Under the pieces are notes generated by a model, which was given only the letters and a program-made list of their open reading frames with translations, was not told the origin of the DNA and searched no databases. Of a DNA stretch of 64,000 bases, positions 46,267-57,305 are shown piece by piece (position 1 is the stretch's first letter; each line of letters starts with the position of its first letter). The position numbers and the translations under genes were made by a program. The DNA is from Cordilura impudica (taxonomy: Eukaryota; Arthropoda; Insecta; Diptera; Scathophagidae): NCBI GenBank assembly GCA_963682025.1, contig OY821517.1:18316048-18380047 (forward strand), read 5' to 3'.

Positions 46267-46560
46267 ATTAATTCCTCAGAACGATGGTGAATTGAGGTGC
46301 TTGGTTGTTCTTGCACAATCTGGGCAACAGCAGCAATGTTTTCGCATGTGCCCACTTTGCGAGCACGAGAACGTGTGGTTTTATTCCATAACGATTCAGT
46401 TTCAGGCACACGTTTGAGAAAATTGGGCACATATTGCAGAGACGGTGCTTCAATTTTACGGAATTTTGAACGTAATTATCTTGGACTTTCGGTAGAAGAT
46501 TCACCACTTTGGAAATAAGTTTTGTTGTTCAAGCGCTTATTTTATACTAACTTCTTGTCA
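46267..46560 (-). pseudogene. DD41D-type mariner relic, N-terminal part
   Basis: Minus-strand pieces near ARKVGTCENIAAVAQIVQEQ and PSTSIHHRSEEL correspond to the VRTPENIAAVAESVREAPSTSIHRRSQEL region of the transposase at 51084-51563; upstream lie LPKVQDNYVQNSVKL-type residues. The frame continues, after removal of the MITE, into 44912. Degenerate. Confidence 0.7.
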
Positions 46561-46789
46561 TAACACAGCTGACATTGGTGTCATTATACTCAAAATAACC
46601 AGTAGTTCAGTTCAAAATAACCAGTATATTGAATTTTCTTTAAGCGCCAGTGACCGGCACTGCTAACTACACGGTGCTCCATCATATATGTCGATATGTG
46701 AATACTGAATAACTTAAAAATAAGAAAGAAAACGATTTCCATATTTCACTTGGTCCTTTTCATTTGCACTACTTTTTAAATACAACATC

Positions 46790-47460
46790 AATCAAAGACC
46801 ACCGCCTCTATTGACTACGGAAAAATGTGCCCGTTTTGCTGCAATTTCCTTAACTTTTTCGATCATCGCGGGAGGTACGGCTAGAATATATCCCTTGGGC
46901 TCGTTAATGCTTTGAGGCTTGTCGGAGCACACTTTACTTTTCAAATAACTCCACTAAAAGATGTTTGGCGGGGTGGGATATGATGGTCAGGATGGCCAGT
47001 CAATGTTGCCTTTTTTATATCACAAGCACAGGAGATTTTGTTGCAGAAACTACATTGTTAGATTTGTAGTAAAACCTGTAGAAGTCCAAACATTTTCAGC
47101 CCCAAACATTTCAACCGATATCGTCTCCCATCGATAGTTTCACCTTTCCAAAAAAAAAAAAAAAAAGATTGGTCATGCAATGGTATTGGATCTCGTGTGT
47201 ATTCTCCGTTCCCAAATGCTGCAATATGGCTTATTAACGCTGCCACAGAGCGTGAAAGGGCCTTGTCAGTCATCTAGTTTACCCGTATTGCAAGCAACGT
47301 GGCCGGTATGTCAGCCAAATTCTTTTCAATACTCTCTTACCGCTTCAGGCAGTTCTTTGGAACGTCTTGGTGAACGGCCTTTGGATAATCTACCACTGAT
47401 CCATATTCACAAAAAAATTCGACAAAAATTCTTCAACGTTGTTGCTTCGGTGTAAGGCGT
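46790..47460 (-). pseudogene. Mariner-superfamily transposase relic
   Basis: Minus-strand blocks in order: FTLCGSVNKPYCSIW (about 47250; compare FDLGGYVNKQNCRIW in the better copy), a run of about 16 T that replaces the middle, ETIDGRRYRLK (compare VTVNGDRYRAM), GNIDWPS, then WSYLKSKVCSDKPQSINEPKG and VKEIAAKRAHFSVVNRGG near 46800. Strongly decayed, with frameshifts; it is related to but not the same copy as the elements at 44396 and 50367. Confidence 0.6.
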
Positions 47461-48343
47461 AATGTTATTTGAATTTGCTATGTTCCGTAACGAATTTCGC
47501 TGGTAACCTTGTATCGCTTTTGTGTAATTTAAAATTCCTCTGTATGAAATAGGCGTTACTAATAATTTCGATTGCCTAAGTTCCTTTGAGTTATTCCAAA
47601 TTATCAGTCTATTAGTATTTTCAGTTTTACTCCACATTGCGGCAGGTCCTATCATAGAAGTAGTGAAGGCCTATCTAACTAGTTCGTACTATATTCCGCG
47701 TGGACAGCCGTAGAATGATATCAAAACATTCCAGTAAAAGTTTTTATGTATATGACTAGGATGTCAGCTTGGTTATCAGAAACAATTTAAATATGTGAAC
47801 CCTTTACCTCTTTCCAGTATTTAACCTAGGCCAAAGTATAAATGTCTGAATTTCAGCCTAAATATTGTCGGCCAATTATTTACTGGTTCAGAAAACTTGG
47901 TATTTGGACTCCAACCCCAGAATTAATATTAGAATCATCAGTGGATCAGTTAAGATTTCGAGTATGTACAAACGGACCCACCGTCCGCCTATTCTGATCT
48001 ACTGTGTATTGTGATCTCAAATTTCCTTCACCAGCGAAACTCAGCGTTGATACGAGGCATCTGTAATTAGTTCTTACTTCCTAAAGAATTTAGGATGCTG
48101 GAATGCCTGTTTAAGTTTTGAGGACCGGAATACCAAAGATAAAATATTCGTTCAATTAGTTTCTTAAGATTTACGTTTGGTTGCCTGTGTCATCTCTTAA
48201 AATATAAAATTTTTTATTCCATAAATAACTGATATTCTATTGGGAGCTTTTATTACCCTGGATCAGTGTTGTATTTTCATGCACTCTCTTTAGTAAACTC
48301 ACTCTCTCACTCTCTCTCTCACTTTCTCACTCTCTTCCTAGTA
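47461..48343. other. Intergenic DNA, nothing recognised
   Basis: Ends in a (CT)n-rich microsatellite at about 48282-48340. No gene recognised. Confidence 0.5.
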
Positions 48344-49018
48344 TCTATAATATTAATAGGTAAGGCGATTTCTTGTAACCCATTATTTGTTCTACAGTTT
48401 TCTTCCGACGTTGACCAAACGTATCTTATTTGAAATGCCTTTCTTTTTAGCTGTCCACCAGATTTACACATTTTTAAATTTTTAATTTTTTTTTTGGAGA
48501 AAAATGCATTTAAAGTTGCTACTAATATATATATATATAATTGTACAATACTATGTGTGTGTTTATTTAATTTGTTAATGTGTTTGTAAGTTTGTTTTCT
48601 TCATTCACAATAATAATTGTGTTGAATTGAAAAATAATTTTGGACATAAGCCAATAATTGGATATAAACCAATAACGACATAATCGATATTTAAAAAGTG
48701 TTGAATTATGAATTGGCTAAAATTGATTAGCATACCTTTAGGGTCTTTATTAAATGATAAAATAAATTTTCTTTAATCGCCCCGTTAGGTGAGTAGGTAG
48801 CGTGCTCGCTTATCATGCGGGGGTCGTGAGTTCGATTTCCACCAGAGGCTTTGGTCTGTCGCTGCAAAAACCAGCCAAATGGTCTTTGTCACCCGGCTTA
48901 TCCCTGGACCCAAATTAGAATATAAATTTACTTTGTATTGTAATTAATATAAATAAATAAATAAATAAAATTTCCTAGAATTTGCACTCGAATTTCGAGG
49001 GCTGCTGGGATCTGCTAG
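48344..49018 (+). mobile_element. Non-autonomous Helitron, copy 3, containing a SINE
   Basis: Starts TCTATAATATTAATAGG after A and ends GGGATCTGCTAG before T, with the CTCGAATTTCGAG hairpin just before the end. The Helitron is interrupted at about 48779-48982 by a tRNA-derived SINE. Confidence 0.8.
48779..48982 (+). mobile_element. tRNA-derived SINE
   Basis: The first 70 bases look like a degenerate tRNA gene: GCCCCGTTAGGTGAGTAGG contains an A-box-like stretch, and GTGAGTTCGATTTCCACC has a B box (GTTCGAnTCC type). It continues with an unrelated body and a (TAAA)n-like tail. Similar short AAATAAAATTTC-type sequence on both sides may be the target duplication. Inserted within a Helitron. Confidence 0.7.
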
Positions 49019-50364
49019 TAAACATAAAACGTGTGATGATTATTTAAAAAAAAAATTATGCAACTTTTCGAAAGATGCCATTCACATATCCTCAAATGCA
49101 AGGAGGATGTTGCTAATGCTCGAGGAAATATCGAAGATAAGTTTAGGATCCAAAATTAAAAAAAAAAAATCCTGGAATGGCAAGCAATACCTGCCTCCTT
49201 TTGTTAAGCCAATACAATGTGTCCACATATATTTGACCCGATATGGCATCCTGTAACTACGGTAAGAAAGCTCTTGAGGGTTACAAGAACAATAACTTGG
49301 TTTTTGTACCAAGGGTGGCAAATGCTCCAAACTATTTGGATTAATGCCAGGGGAGAGTTATTGTCCTCTTGTGAAAAGGGAGTTCAAGAGCACAAATGTG
49401 TTCCAAAATGTTGAAGATTTTAATCGGAACAGGTAAAAAAAAAAGTGACAGAAACTTCTATAAAATTCCTAATGGAAGGATTTCCGGAAAAGGCCCATAA
49501 GTTCCTAAGTAGTGATTATAACTATAAAAGCAATCTTGTATGCTCTAATATATTTTCAATTAAATAAAAAAAAAAAGAAACTCTAGGATCAATGGTTAAA
49601 ATTTTCTCGTTCTCACTCCTTATTACAGAACACACTGAACTAAGGGCTTACCAAAGTAGAATAGGCCGAGGGATATCGGGAAGTTGTACACCTTGTGCGG
49701 ATAGGGATAAGACTGCTGTCTTAGCGGCTTATGCAAGATTCAAAGCTCGACATTTATCTAGTAAAATTTTACCTTTCTTCGACATATGCAATTAGACTGG
49801 AGTAAGCGGAAGAAGTATATCATACATACAGAATTTCTAGATTAAGGAGCCAATATATCCCAATATACACAATAGACATTGAATTTAAAAGGAATAAGTT
49901 GGAGTACTAGTAAGTGTCTGAAATTCAGTCTTATTAACTCGGTACCTTCTCAGTTATATCTGGCCTAAGCGACCAAAAAAGTGTTTTAAAACTCCTTTCG
50001 ATTGGCAAACGAAACGAAAGTTGTTCTAGGACCTGCTTATTTTAAACGGCGATGTCATAGGCTGTATAAATGGGCTGCTTGTGACATATCTAGCTTTAGT
50101 TATGTGACAGGTCACAAGTGGTCAATAACTTCTGACATCGTCATGTAAAAGTGACAGGTCCTAGCATGGGTTCGTATGACTTCTCCCGTAGGGGTAGTTA
50201 TTGCCGTCATCGTCAGTTGACTAAATTGTAATTTTTTTTTTTTAATTTTAATATATCACATATAACATAATAACTGTCACATTGAAAATCTACTCTTTTT
50301 CTCTCTTATTTTTTTTTTATCAAACACGTATTTATATGTGTATTATAATTAAACATTGACCTTG
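49019..50364. other. Intergenic DNA with a possible LINE scrap
   Basis: Mostly unrecognised. Plus-strand codons at about 49615-49760 read LLITEHTELRAYQSRIGRGI then SCTPCADRDKTAVLAAYARF, which resembles the Cys-containing C-terminus of R1/I-type retrotransposons (LTGHGxFxAYLxRIGR, CPxC). The piece is too short to be sure. Confidence 0.4.
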
Positions 50365-50366
50365 TA

Positions 50367-51681
50367 AAGGGTCCGCCAAATAACTTTTTTTTTTTTTTTT
50401 GAAAATGCTATAAAAAAAAAAACTACTGAATATTATCTCAAATTTCTTTTTTTCTTTGAAAGTACAATCCTTCCGGTTAATAATGGAAAATAATTTCATT
50501 CAAATGGCTGCCTCGGCTGGCCATGCAGTAGCCTACACGATCGGTCCAATTTTTAAGCACATTATCGATTGTGTGCAGCTGTATTTCACCAATGGCTTCA
50601 CGAATATTGTCCTTTAAAGCGTCAATTGTCTCTGGCTTGTTGGCGTAACACTTATCTTTGAGGGCACCCCACAAATAATAGTCCAACGGTGTCAAATCGC
50701 AGCTCCGAGGTGGCCAAACGACATCAGCTCTGCGGCTGATACTGCGATCTTCAAAAACAGGGCGCAAAACATCGAGTGTAGCTTCGGCTGTGTGGCACGT
50801 AGCGCCGTCCTGTTGAAACCAAATGTTGCCAATATCCTCCTGTTCAATTTTTGTGAACAAAAATTCGTTCAACATGGCCCGATAACGATCGCCATTGACT
50901 GTAACGGCCACTCCTTGCTCATTTTCGAAGAAAAATGGCCCAATTATGCCTCTGGACCAAAATCCGCACCAAACAGTGACTCGTTTTTGGTGTATCGGCT
51001 TTTCAATATATGCGTGCGGGTTTTCTGTGCCCCAAATGCGACAATTTTGCTTGTTTACATACCCGCCAAGATCAAAATGAGCTTCATCTGAAAAAATGAT
51101 TTTTTTTGGCAAAATCGGCATCTTCTGTAAGTCGATCGCAGGCCCACTTAGCGAAGCGAAAACGCATTGGATGGTCAGTTGGCTTCAACTCCTGAACCAA
51201 TTGGACTTTGTATGCCGTCATACCAAGGTCTTTATGCAAAATTCGTCTTAATGATGCCTCCGAAATGTTCAATTCTTGAGAACGACGGTGAATTGATGTT
51301 GATGGCGCTTCACGCACACTTTCTGCCACAGCAGCAATATTTTCTGGTGTACGCACTGTTTTTGGCTTTGCACGCTTTGGTTTATCGATGAGGATGCCAG
51401 TTTCTTTCACTTTTTTCACAAGATAACGAACATACGGAGCTGACGGTGCTTCTCTTCTTCCAAAATCCGTAAGCAATTTTCGCACACATTCTGCAACATT
51501 ATCATGATTTTCAAAGTAATGTCGCAATATTTCACAGCGTTGTTCAAGCGTATACTCAACCATATTCGTTCAGCGGAAGGATAAAACTAATTATCTGTCA
51601 AATCAGACATGAACTAAGTATTACCATTCACGAAATAAGCACTAGTTGAAAAAAAAAAAAAACGTTAGATGGCGGACTCTT
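50367..51681 (-). mobile_element. Near-intact DD41D mariner-superfamily element
   Basis: Terminal inverted repeats: AAAGGGTCCGCCAAATAAC on the left and, read inward, AAAGAGTCCGCCATCTAAC on the right, each passing into a T-rich run. TA flanks both ends (50365-50366, 51682-51683). The 1315-bp element holds one transposase gene on the minus strand with a single frameshift. Its right end lies about 50 bp from the poly(A) signal of the second M13 gene. Confidence 0.85.
50477..51563 (-). pseudogene. DD41D transposase, one frameshift
   Basis: The ATG at 51563 gives 159 codons with an N-terminal helix-turn-helix (VEYTLEQRCEIL; TPENIAAVAESVREAPSTS; SEASLRRILHKDL). The frame breaks at an eight-A run near 51100, where seven A would keep the frame (DFAKK-IIFSDEAHF). 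The second frame carries the DDE domain: FSDEAHF (first Asp), FQQDGATCHTA (second Asp) and SCDLTPLDYYLWG (third Asp), ending RGSHLNEIIFHY. Counting between the second and third Asp gives 41 residues, the DD41D signature of the rosa group. A combined length of about 360 residues is normal. It is probably a recently silenced copy, or a sequencing slip in the homopolymer. Confidence 0.85.
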
Positions 51682-51729
51682 TATATACTAATAAAATTAA
51701 AGTTCTATATTTCGAAAAAAAGGCAACAT

Positions 51730-51735
51730 TTTATT
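51730..51735 (-). promoter_or_regulatory. Poly(A) signal AATAAA
   Basis: AATAAA on the minus strand, 11 bases past the stop of the second M13-like gene. Confidence 0.55.
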
Positions 51736-51746
51736 AATCATACATT

Positions 51747-53867
51747 TTAATAAATAATACATTTATCAGCCACATTCATTTCCGAACCAATGGGACATGC
51801 AAAATCACGAGCAAATTCTTCGAAATTGCTTAACGGACCATTAACCTCATAGCGGGTCATCGAGTGTTTCTGTAAAGCACTTATAATTAATGAAGACTCT
51901 GGCACTTTCTTTGACTTTTTTGTGCCGCTACAGTGCATTTGAGCATATGTTATGAAGAAGAGTTGAGTGTTAGTAAAGTTAAGTTCCTCTAAGGTTTCCT
52001 TCGATAAAGCAGCATGATCATTATTGGGATTTTGATATTGCAGCCAATCTAAGTAGGCATTATAGGCGGTACTAACAGCGGCGCTTTCCGCAATAATTTC
52101 GCGAGTTTTTGTGGCATTATGAAAACCATCAGGATTATCGAAAAGATAGTTACCAATTTGTTGAGTAAAACAGTTGGCTCGTTTATAAAACTCTACAGCC
52201 GTATTGGGATCCCAGTTATTGTGGCCTATGGTGTCCGTATTCCAGCCATAATCATCAAAAGCGTTGGCCAAGGTTTTGGCCAATTGTTGGCCGATGAGAG
52301 CAAAACGCATAGAGTTGGGCAATTGCGGTTGATAGTAGGGAGCTTGTAAAACAGCCCAACCTATATCGATGCGTTTGTGATAGGGACGATAGACCATGCG
52401 CGCCTCATATGATTCCACTTCATCTTTGGGTTTGGGTAAGCTTGTAGCAAAAACTCGACTTAGGTCATGTGCTCTCACATCACCCATTATAATTTTTAAA
52501 TTATTCCAATAATCATTGCGCAAAAATTCCAAATTGAAAGGAATTATATCGTATGTAGAAAAATTTAAAGTCATTTCGGCTAATTTATTTTTACCCAATC
52601 TTCTGGTACTATCCTCAATCCAGTCTTTTTGCAGACTTTTATCAAACACGTCTTTGAGCTTTTGAAATATTGTTTCCACTTGAACTGCATCAACGGCATT
52701 GGCATGTTTACGATGATACATATCACCCAGTACTTTGGGGAAATATTTCTTAACCTTTTGCAGACAATAGGGTGGTCTCGTGCGAGGTGTATCATTAAGG
52801 GGCAGATTTAAATAGGTAAAGGCCCGATACATGATGTAATTGGCTATCGAACTGCTATTGTAATCGTCGATGACTTTAACCAATTGTTCGAAGTAATGGG
52901 GACTTTTCATGAATACCGGCTTATAGATGGGTACACCAAAACTACCGCTTACTATGCTATTGAAATCGATTTTATTGTGTAGATGATGGGAGAACTCAAT
53001 TAAGGTCTTACGAGAAAATTTTTTATGATTCTCCTCGGGACTGCGACTGCCTATAAAATCCAAGTCATCCGTTTCATTCATATACATGCCTTCACACAAT
53101 TCATATTCGAATGTTACAATATCTGCCGCCAATATAAGAGAATCTTCTTTGTTCAGCGATAACCACAATTGTAAATTTTCAGCCACTTCGGCTTCTATAA
53201 TGTCATACTCACGATCGGTTATCTCTACCATCTGGGTACCTCGGGAACTACATAGATGTCTGGGTATAAACGTAGACGGTTCGCCCAGATATATACTATT
53301 TTCATGCATACTTTGATAGTTGATGTCAATATCCATGCCAATTATAATATCCATGCCGTAATGATAGCGTAGTCTGGCCACAATATCTTGCCAATCGTAA
53401 TTATGATGTTGTACCAGCCAATTAGATCCGGGTGTGGCCGGAAAACCTCCATTGCTCTTGATAAATTCATTCAAAAATATTTGATGCTGATCTTCATTAC
53501 GTTTTGCTTCCAGGCAAGACTTGTAAAATATCTTAACCTTCCTGGCCGTAGCATTATCGTCGATGGTCACATTTTCATCCAGCAAATTATGTAGATCTTT
53601 ATTGATTTTATGATTTAACAATGATTCTGGTGATTCCAATTCATATTTATTAGCTGGCGTACGGTATTTATGCCAATTGCCACAAGTATATTCATAAAAA
53701 TCTTCACATGGATTTATCGAGAGATTCATATAACTGAGTATGGCACGACTTTTGGCAGTACGTATCGCCTCATCTTGTTTGAAAATGGGAAAAATAGTTG
53801 TTTGTGCCAGAGTCCATGGCCGCCATAGAAGTATGATTGTGCTTAATATTGATGATATTCGTTGCAT
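51747..53867 (-). CDS. Secreted neprilysin-like protein, inactive (M13), gene 2
   Basis: 706 residues, one exon, ATG at 53867. The first 21 residues form a signal peptide (ILSTIILLW...TLAQ). CEDFYEYTCGNW at 54-65 starts the M13 N-terminal domain. Shared with gene 1 are FEYELCEGM, the ANYIMYRAF block and PPYCLQKVKKYFPKVLGDMY, which make it the closest paralogue of gene 1. In the C-terminal domain the HExxH position reads K531-T-L-A-N535 inside IGQQLAKTLANAFDDYG, so both His and the Glu are lost. ExxxD reads E590-I-I-A-E594, and the C-terminus is CIIY in place of CxxW. TQLFFITYAQMHC is kept. Predicted secreted pseudoenzyme; ligand unknown. Confidence 0.9.
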   Translation of the reverse strand: MQRISSILSTIILLWRPWTLAQTTIFPIFKQDEAIRTAKSRAILSYMNLSINPCEDFYEYTCGNWHKYRTPANKYELESPESLLNHKINKDLHNLLDENVTIDDNATARKVKIFYKSCLEAKRNEDQHQIFLNEFIKSNGGFPATPGSNWLVQHHNYDWQDIVARLRYHYGMDIIIGMDIDINYQSMHENSIYLGEPSTFIPRHLCSSRGTQMVEITDREYDIIEAEVAENLQLWLSLNKEDSLILAADIVTFEYELCEGMYMNETDDLDFIGSRSPEENHKKFSRKTLIEFSHHLHNKIDFNSIVSGSFGVPIYKPVFMKSPHYFEQLVKVIDDYNSSSIANYIMYRAFTYLNLPLNDTPRTRPPYCLQKVKKYFPKVLGDMYHRKHANAVDAVQVETIFQKLKDVFDKSLQKDWIEDSTRRLGKNKLAEMTLNFSTYDIIPFNLEFLRNDYWNNLKIIMGDVRAHDLSRVFATSLPKPKDEVESYEARMVYRPYHKRIDIGWAVLQAPYYQPQLPNSMRFALIGQQLAKTLANAFDDYGWNTDTIGHNNWDPNTAVEFYKRANCFTQQIGNYLFDNPDGFHNATKTREIIAESAAVSTAYNAYLDWLQYQNPNNDHAALSKETLEELNFTNTQLFFITYAQMHCSGTKKSKKVPESSLIISALQKHSMTRYEVNGPLSNFEEFARDFACPIGSEMNVADKCIIY

Positions 53868-54336
53868 TTTCTTCTGTTCTTCAAGAAGAGCTTAGAAACT
53901 AAACTATTGCTTTGTTGACTTATTTAGCTACAAAAGCTTTTGTTGTTTACTCACAATCAATATCGTTTTGTTTTGCTTTTCCTAATGTGCTTTAAACTAT
54001 TCTCATAATTTTGTAAAAGGGTTGCCAAGCTCTTTAAAACATAATTGAAATGTTGATTCACTACTGATCAATGTTTGGAAAGAATGAGCATTTAAAGGAG
54101 AAAAAGTAAACATTTTATTATTGCCTTCTCTCAATTTAAATATGTGGCTAGGAATAAATTCTACAGTAAGCAAAATTTATATAGACGCATAAATAATTTT
54201 TATGTTTTATTTTTTACTTTCATTTCATTCTGTACTTTAAACAAAATTTTTAAATCTCTTATTCAAACTTTTTGGTTAGCGAACTCTTTAAAAAATAACA
54301 TTCTTCTTCTTTGAAGGCATTTGCATTTGGACGAAA
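53868..54336. other. Upstream region of M13 gene 2
   Basis: Presumed promoter side on the minus strand; only a weak TAAATAAG box (about 53926) is seen. No other feature. Confidence 0.35.
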
Positions 54337-54714
54337 TCTATAATATTAATAGGTAAGGCGATTTCTTGTGACCGATGATTTGTTCAACAGTTTTCTCCCG
54401 ATTTCGACCAAACGTATCTTATTTGAAAGGATTTCTTTTTGGATGTCCACCAGACTTACAGATTTTTAAATTTTGTTTATGCTCATTTAAAGTTGTTACT
54501 AACACATACATAAAATTATACAATGCTATGTGTGTTTATTAAATTTGTTAATGTTTTTGCAAAAAATGAGTGTTTTCTTCATTCACAATAATAATTGTGT
54601 TGAATTGAAAAATTATTTTGGACATAGCATACCTTTAGGGTCAATAATTTATTAAATGAAAAAATAAAATTTTCCAGAATTTGCACTCGAATTTCGATGG
54701 CTGGAATCTGCTAG
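54337..54714 (+). mobile_element. Non-autonomous Helitron, copy 4
   Basis: A-TCTATAATATTAATAGG start and GGAATCTGCTAG-T end, with a CTCGAATTTCGA hairpin. 378 bp, uninterrupted, and the cleanest copy in the window. Confidence 0.8.
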
Positions 54715-55940
54715 TTTTAATTATTTTATTTACAGTTATAAGAGTTGGTGTAGAGATAAAATTTTAAGTTTTGTTGATGTTAATGTTCTTATAAAAGAAA
54801 AACAAACACGAATATTAAATAAAATTTGAAGTAAATAAAAATAATAGAGAGGCAGTTGGACGAATTTGATGATCCGTGTGTATAAAAAATAAATTATTTT
54901 TGGAAAAAAATCAAAGAATTAGAAAAGTGACCTTATGACATAATGGTAAAATTAAAGAAGAATTTAAAAAAATAAACCATATGCTTCACAAATCGTACAC
55001 AAATATAATCTTCCTATTGGAAAACATCTAGTCCAACAAATTCAGTCTGGATGGCACAGAGGGGCTCATTTATAACTGGCTTGATTTGAAAAAGTGTATC
55101 ATGGTTTGGCGAAATTTCAACCACTAGGGCAAGCTAAAGTTATGATTCATTTTCTCAAAAATAAAATTCGGAGGCTTAAGTGGAAATGTTTGAGGACATA
55201 TTAGTGAATTATTTGACGAAAAATATGTTGAATACTTCGACCTTCTAACTGCAAGGTCTCAAAAACATTTCTTTTATCTACTTCAATCTCAATTCTAGAA
55301 TGGAACATTACAAGTCCGTACGTAAATACCATTCAAAATGTTGGAGCAATATTGTCAGGAACTGTTTTTGGAAACGGAAAGCACTAAAACACCGTAATAG
55401 ATTTAGAACTGGTCAACTTTTTTCTTGAAAAAAATCAAAATAGTACATGAAAAAGTGCTAAAAGGCGTTAAATTAGAATTAAATGAGAAGCTCTAAAATG
55501 ATTTTTAAGTCCATAATGTAAAATATGTTCAGGCCTAGTATTTTTTTTTAATACAAAATTGAGATTTTTTGAAGTGAATTAATTTTAGTAAAAATATTTG
55601 ATGAAATTTAATAATTAGCATACATTAATTTTTTATTGTTAGTTTATATTTAATATATATTGAAGAATTGACGGCATTATGTATTAAAGAACTTTAAACA
55701 AATCCTTGCAGTGAATGTTCTTTCGACTTCACTGTTTGAGTATGGAAAAGTCATTTTATCTACTTAGTCTTGCTAAAAGTTCGGTTACAAGCTTTTCATA
55801 GCAGTATGCTTTGAAATATTTAATTGAATGATCCCATTATACCTACTTTTTGATACAATGTTCTATTGCAAAACAAATTCAAATCGGTTTGGTTTCAAAG
55901 TTTGCGTAATTAATAAGGAGTGGGGCAATAACGAAAATCA
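54715..55940. other. Intergenic DNA, nothing recognised
   Basis: AT-rich, no convincing ORF or element end. Confidence 0.5.
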
Positions 55941-56760
55941 CATCACGGTGATTGCATGGCACAAATACGGAAATAACAAAAGTCAAATATTCACGCTGCT
56001 AAAAAAAATCTCGGCATATCAAAAACGTTTGTCTCAAGTAGCAGACAGGGTGAGAAGTGGTCGTCATCGCGTTATTCTTACGGGTGGAGCCATAAAAGCT
56101 GTGTGAGAGCGGATCGCCGAAATTCCTTAAGAAAGCAAAAGATCATGGCTAGAGAAATGGATATGTCTTCCAGCTCCATATTACGACCAATCCGTGATGA
56201 CCTCCACATGAATGTTTTTCGCAGGTGCACTGGCCATCTGTTAACTCTTCGGCTAAAACAAATACGATTGGAAAGATGTAAGAAGCATTTGCAGTGGCAC
56301 ACAAACAACGGTCATGAAAATATCCTTTTTACGAATGAAAAAATTTTTACGGTGAAGGAAGTTTTTAATAAGTAAAACGACAAAGTCTATGCTAGAACAT
56401 CAAAAGAAGCTAAATTTACTGTGCCAAGGGTTCAGAGAGGTCATCACCTAACATTCGTTATGGTCTGGTGGGGAGTATCTCATAAGGTGTCAGTTCCTTG
56501 CATATTCGTGAAAAGGGTGTAAAAACTGGAGCAAAAGTGTACCAATAAGAGGTCTTGGAAGGCATGGTGAAAGACTTGACAACAACCCTCTTTTATGGGG
56601 AGCACTGGGTCTTTCAACAAGACTCTGCACCGGCACACAAAGCCAAACAATTCAAGAGTGATTACGTCAGAATATGTCAGCCTTTGTTAGTGCGAAGCCC
56701 AGATTTGAATCCTCTTGATTACCAGTTGTGGTCGGAGCGAGAGGGTATTTTTATATAAAA
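55941..56760 (+). pseudogene. maT-like (DD37D-type) transposase relic
   Basis: Ordered blocks over several frames: HITVIAWHKYGNNKSQIFTLL (N-terminal helix-turn-helix), GGAIKAV, SLRKQKIMAREMDMSSSSI, DDLHMNVFRRCTGHLL, GHENILFTNEKIF, RVQRGHHLTFVMVWWGVS, WVFQQDSAPAHKAKQF and SPDLNPLDYQLW. The first catalytic residue of FTDEKIF is Asn here. The spacing from QQD to PLD is 31 residues; the block order and wording match maT-type transposases with spacing 37, so six residues are probably missing. There are several stops. No terminal repeats found. Confidence 0.75.
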
Positions 56761-57080
56761 TTATTTATATTTTATATTTTTTATAAAATTAAAAACATCT
56801 TACAAAATTTCGTTTAATATAAACTGTTGTAGTCAAAACGCGCTAAAGTCGATTGAATGGAAAATGGCGCTAAATAGAAGAAATACGCTTTTTGGGTCGT
56901 CATACTGGCTATTCTGCAATCATGGCTAGGTATTGATTTTAGCACACTTTAAAAACTTGTGGAATCAATTCGAAACCGACTCTTCGCTGTCATAGCAAAT
57001 AGAGGAGAAATGATTTAATAGTAAGGACTGCGTTCGAAAAAATTATCCATCACAAAATTCAAAAATTCTGCTGTACTTGT
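56761..57080. other. Intergenic DNA, nothing recognised
   Basis: AT-rich; no element end or ORF identified. Confidence 0.45.
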
Positions 57081-57305
57081 AAACCATTTTATAATCGAGT
57101 TTGTTATTGTATGTTTATAAATTTGTATAAAATTTTTTGAAATTGCAAATGATTTTATTGTATCCTTGAAAATCTGTGACATCCTTGGCCACTTTCTTTA
57201 TTGCCTTGATTTTCCTTTTAACAAAAGCACACTGCTATCTTTCAATTAGCCTGAGTTCTGGACAGTTTGGAGGATTTGATTTTCGAGGCACCAAAACACC
57301 ACATT
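57081..57305 (-). pseudogene. Tc1-family transposase relic, C-terminal part
   Basis: On the minus strand, frames near 57290 give NPPNCPELRLIER then FVKRKIKAIKKVAKDVTDF. This matches the region around the catalytic Glu in a Tc1-like group with an NPPNCPELRPIExxWA motif. The N-terminal side is cut by the MITE at 57306 and resumes at 57955. Confidence 0.6.

Noticed and set aside
48779..48850. Functional tRNA gene
   Set aside because: The head is degenerate, the acceptor stem does not close well, and a SINE body and tail follow.
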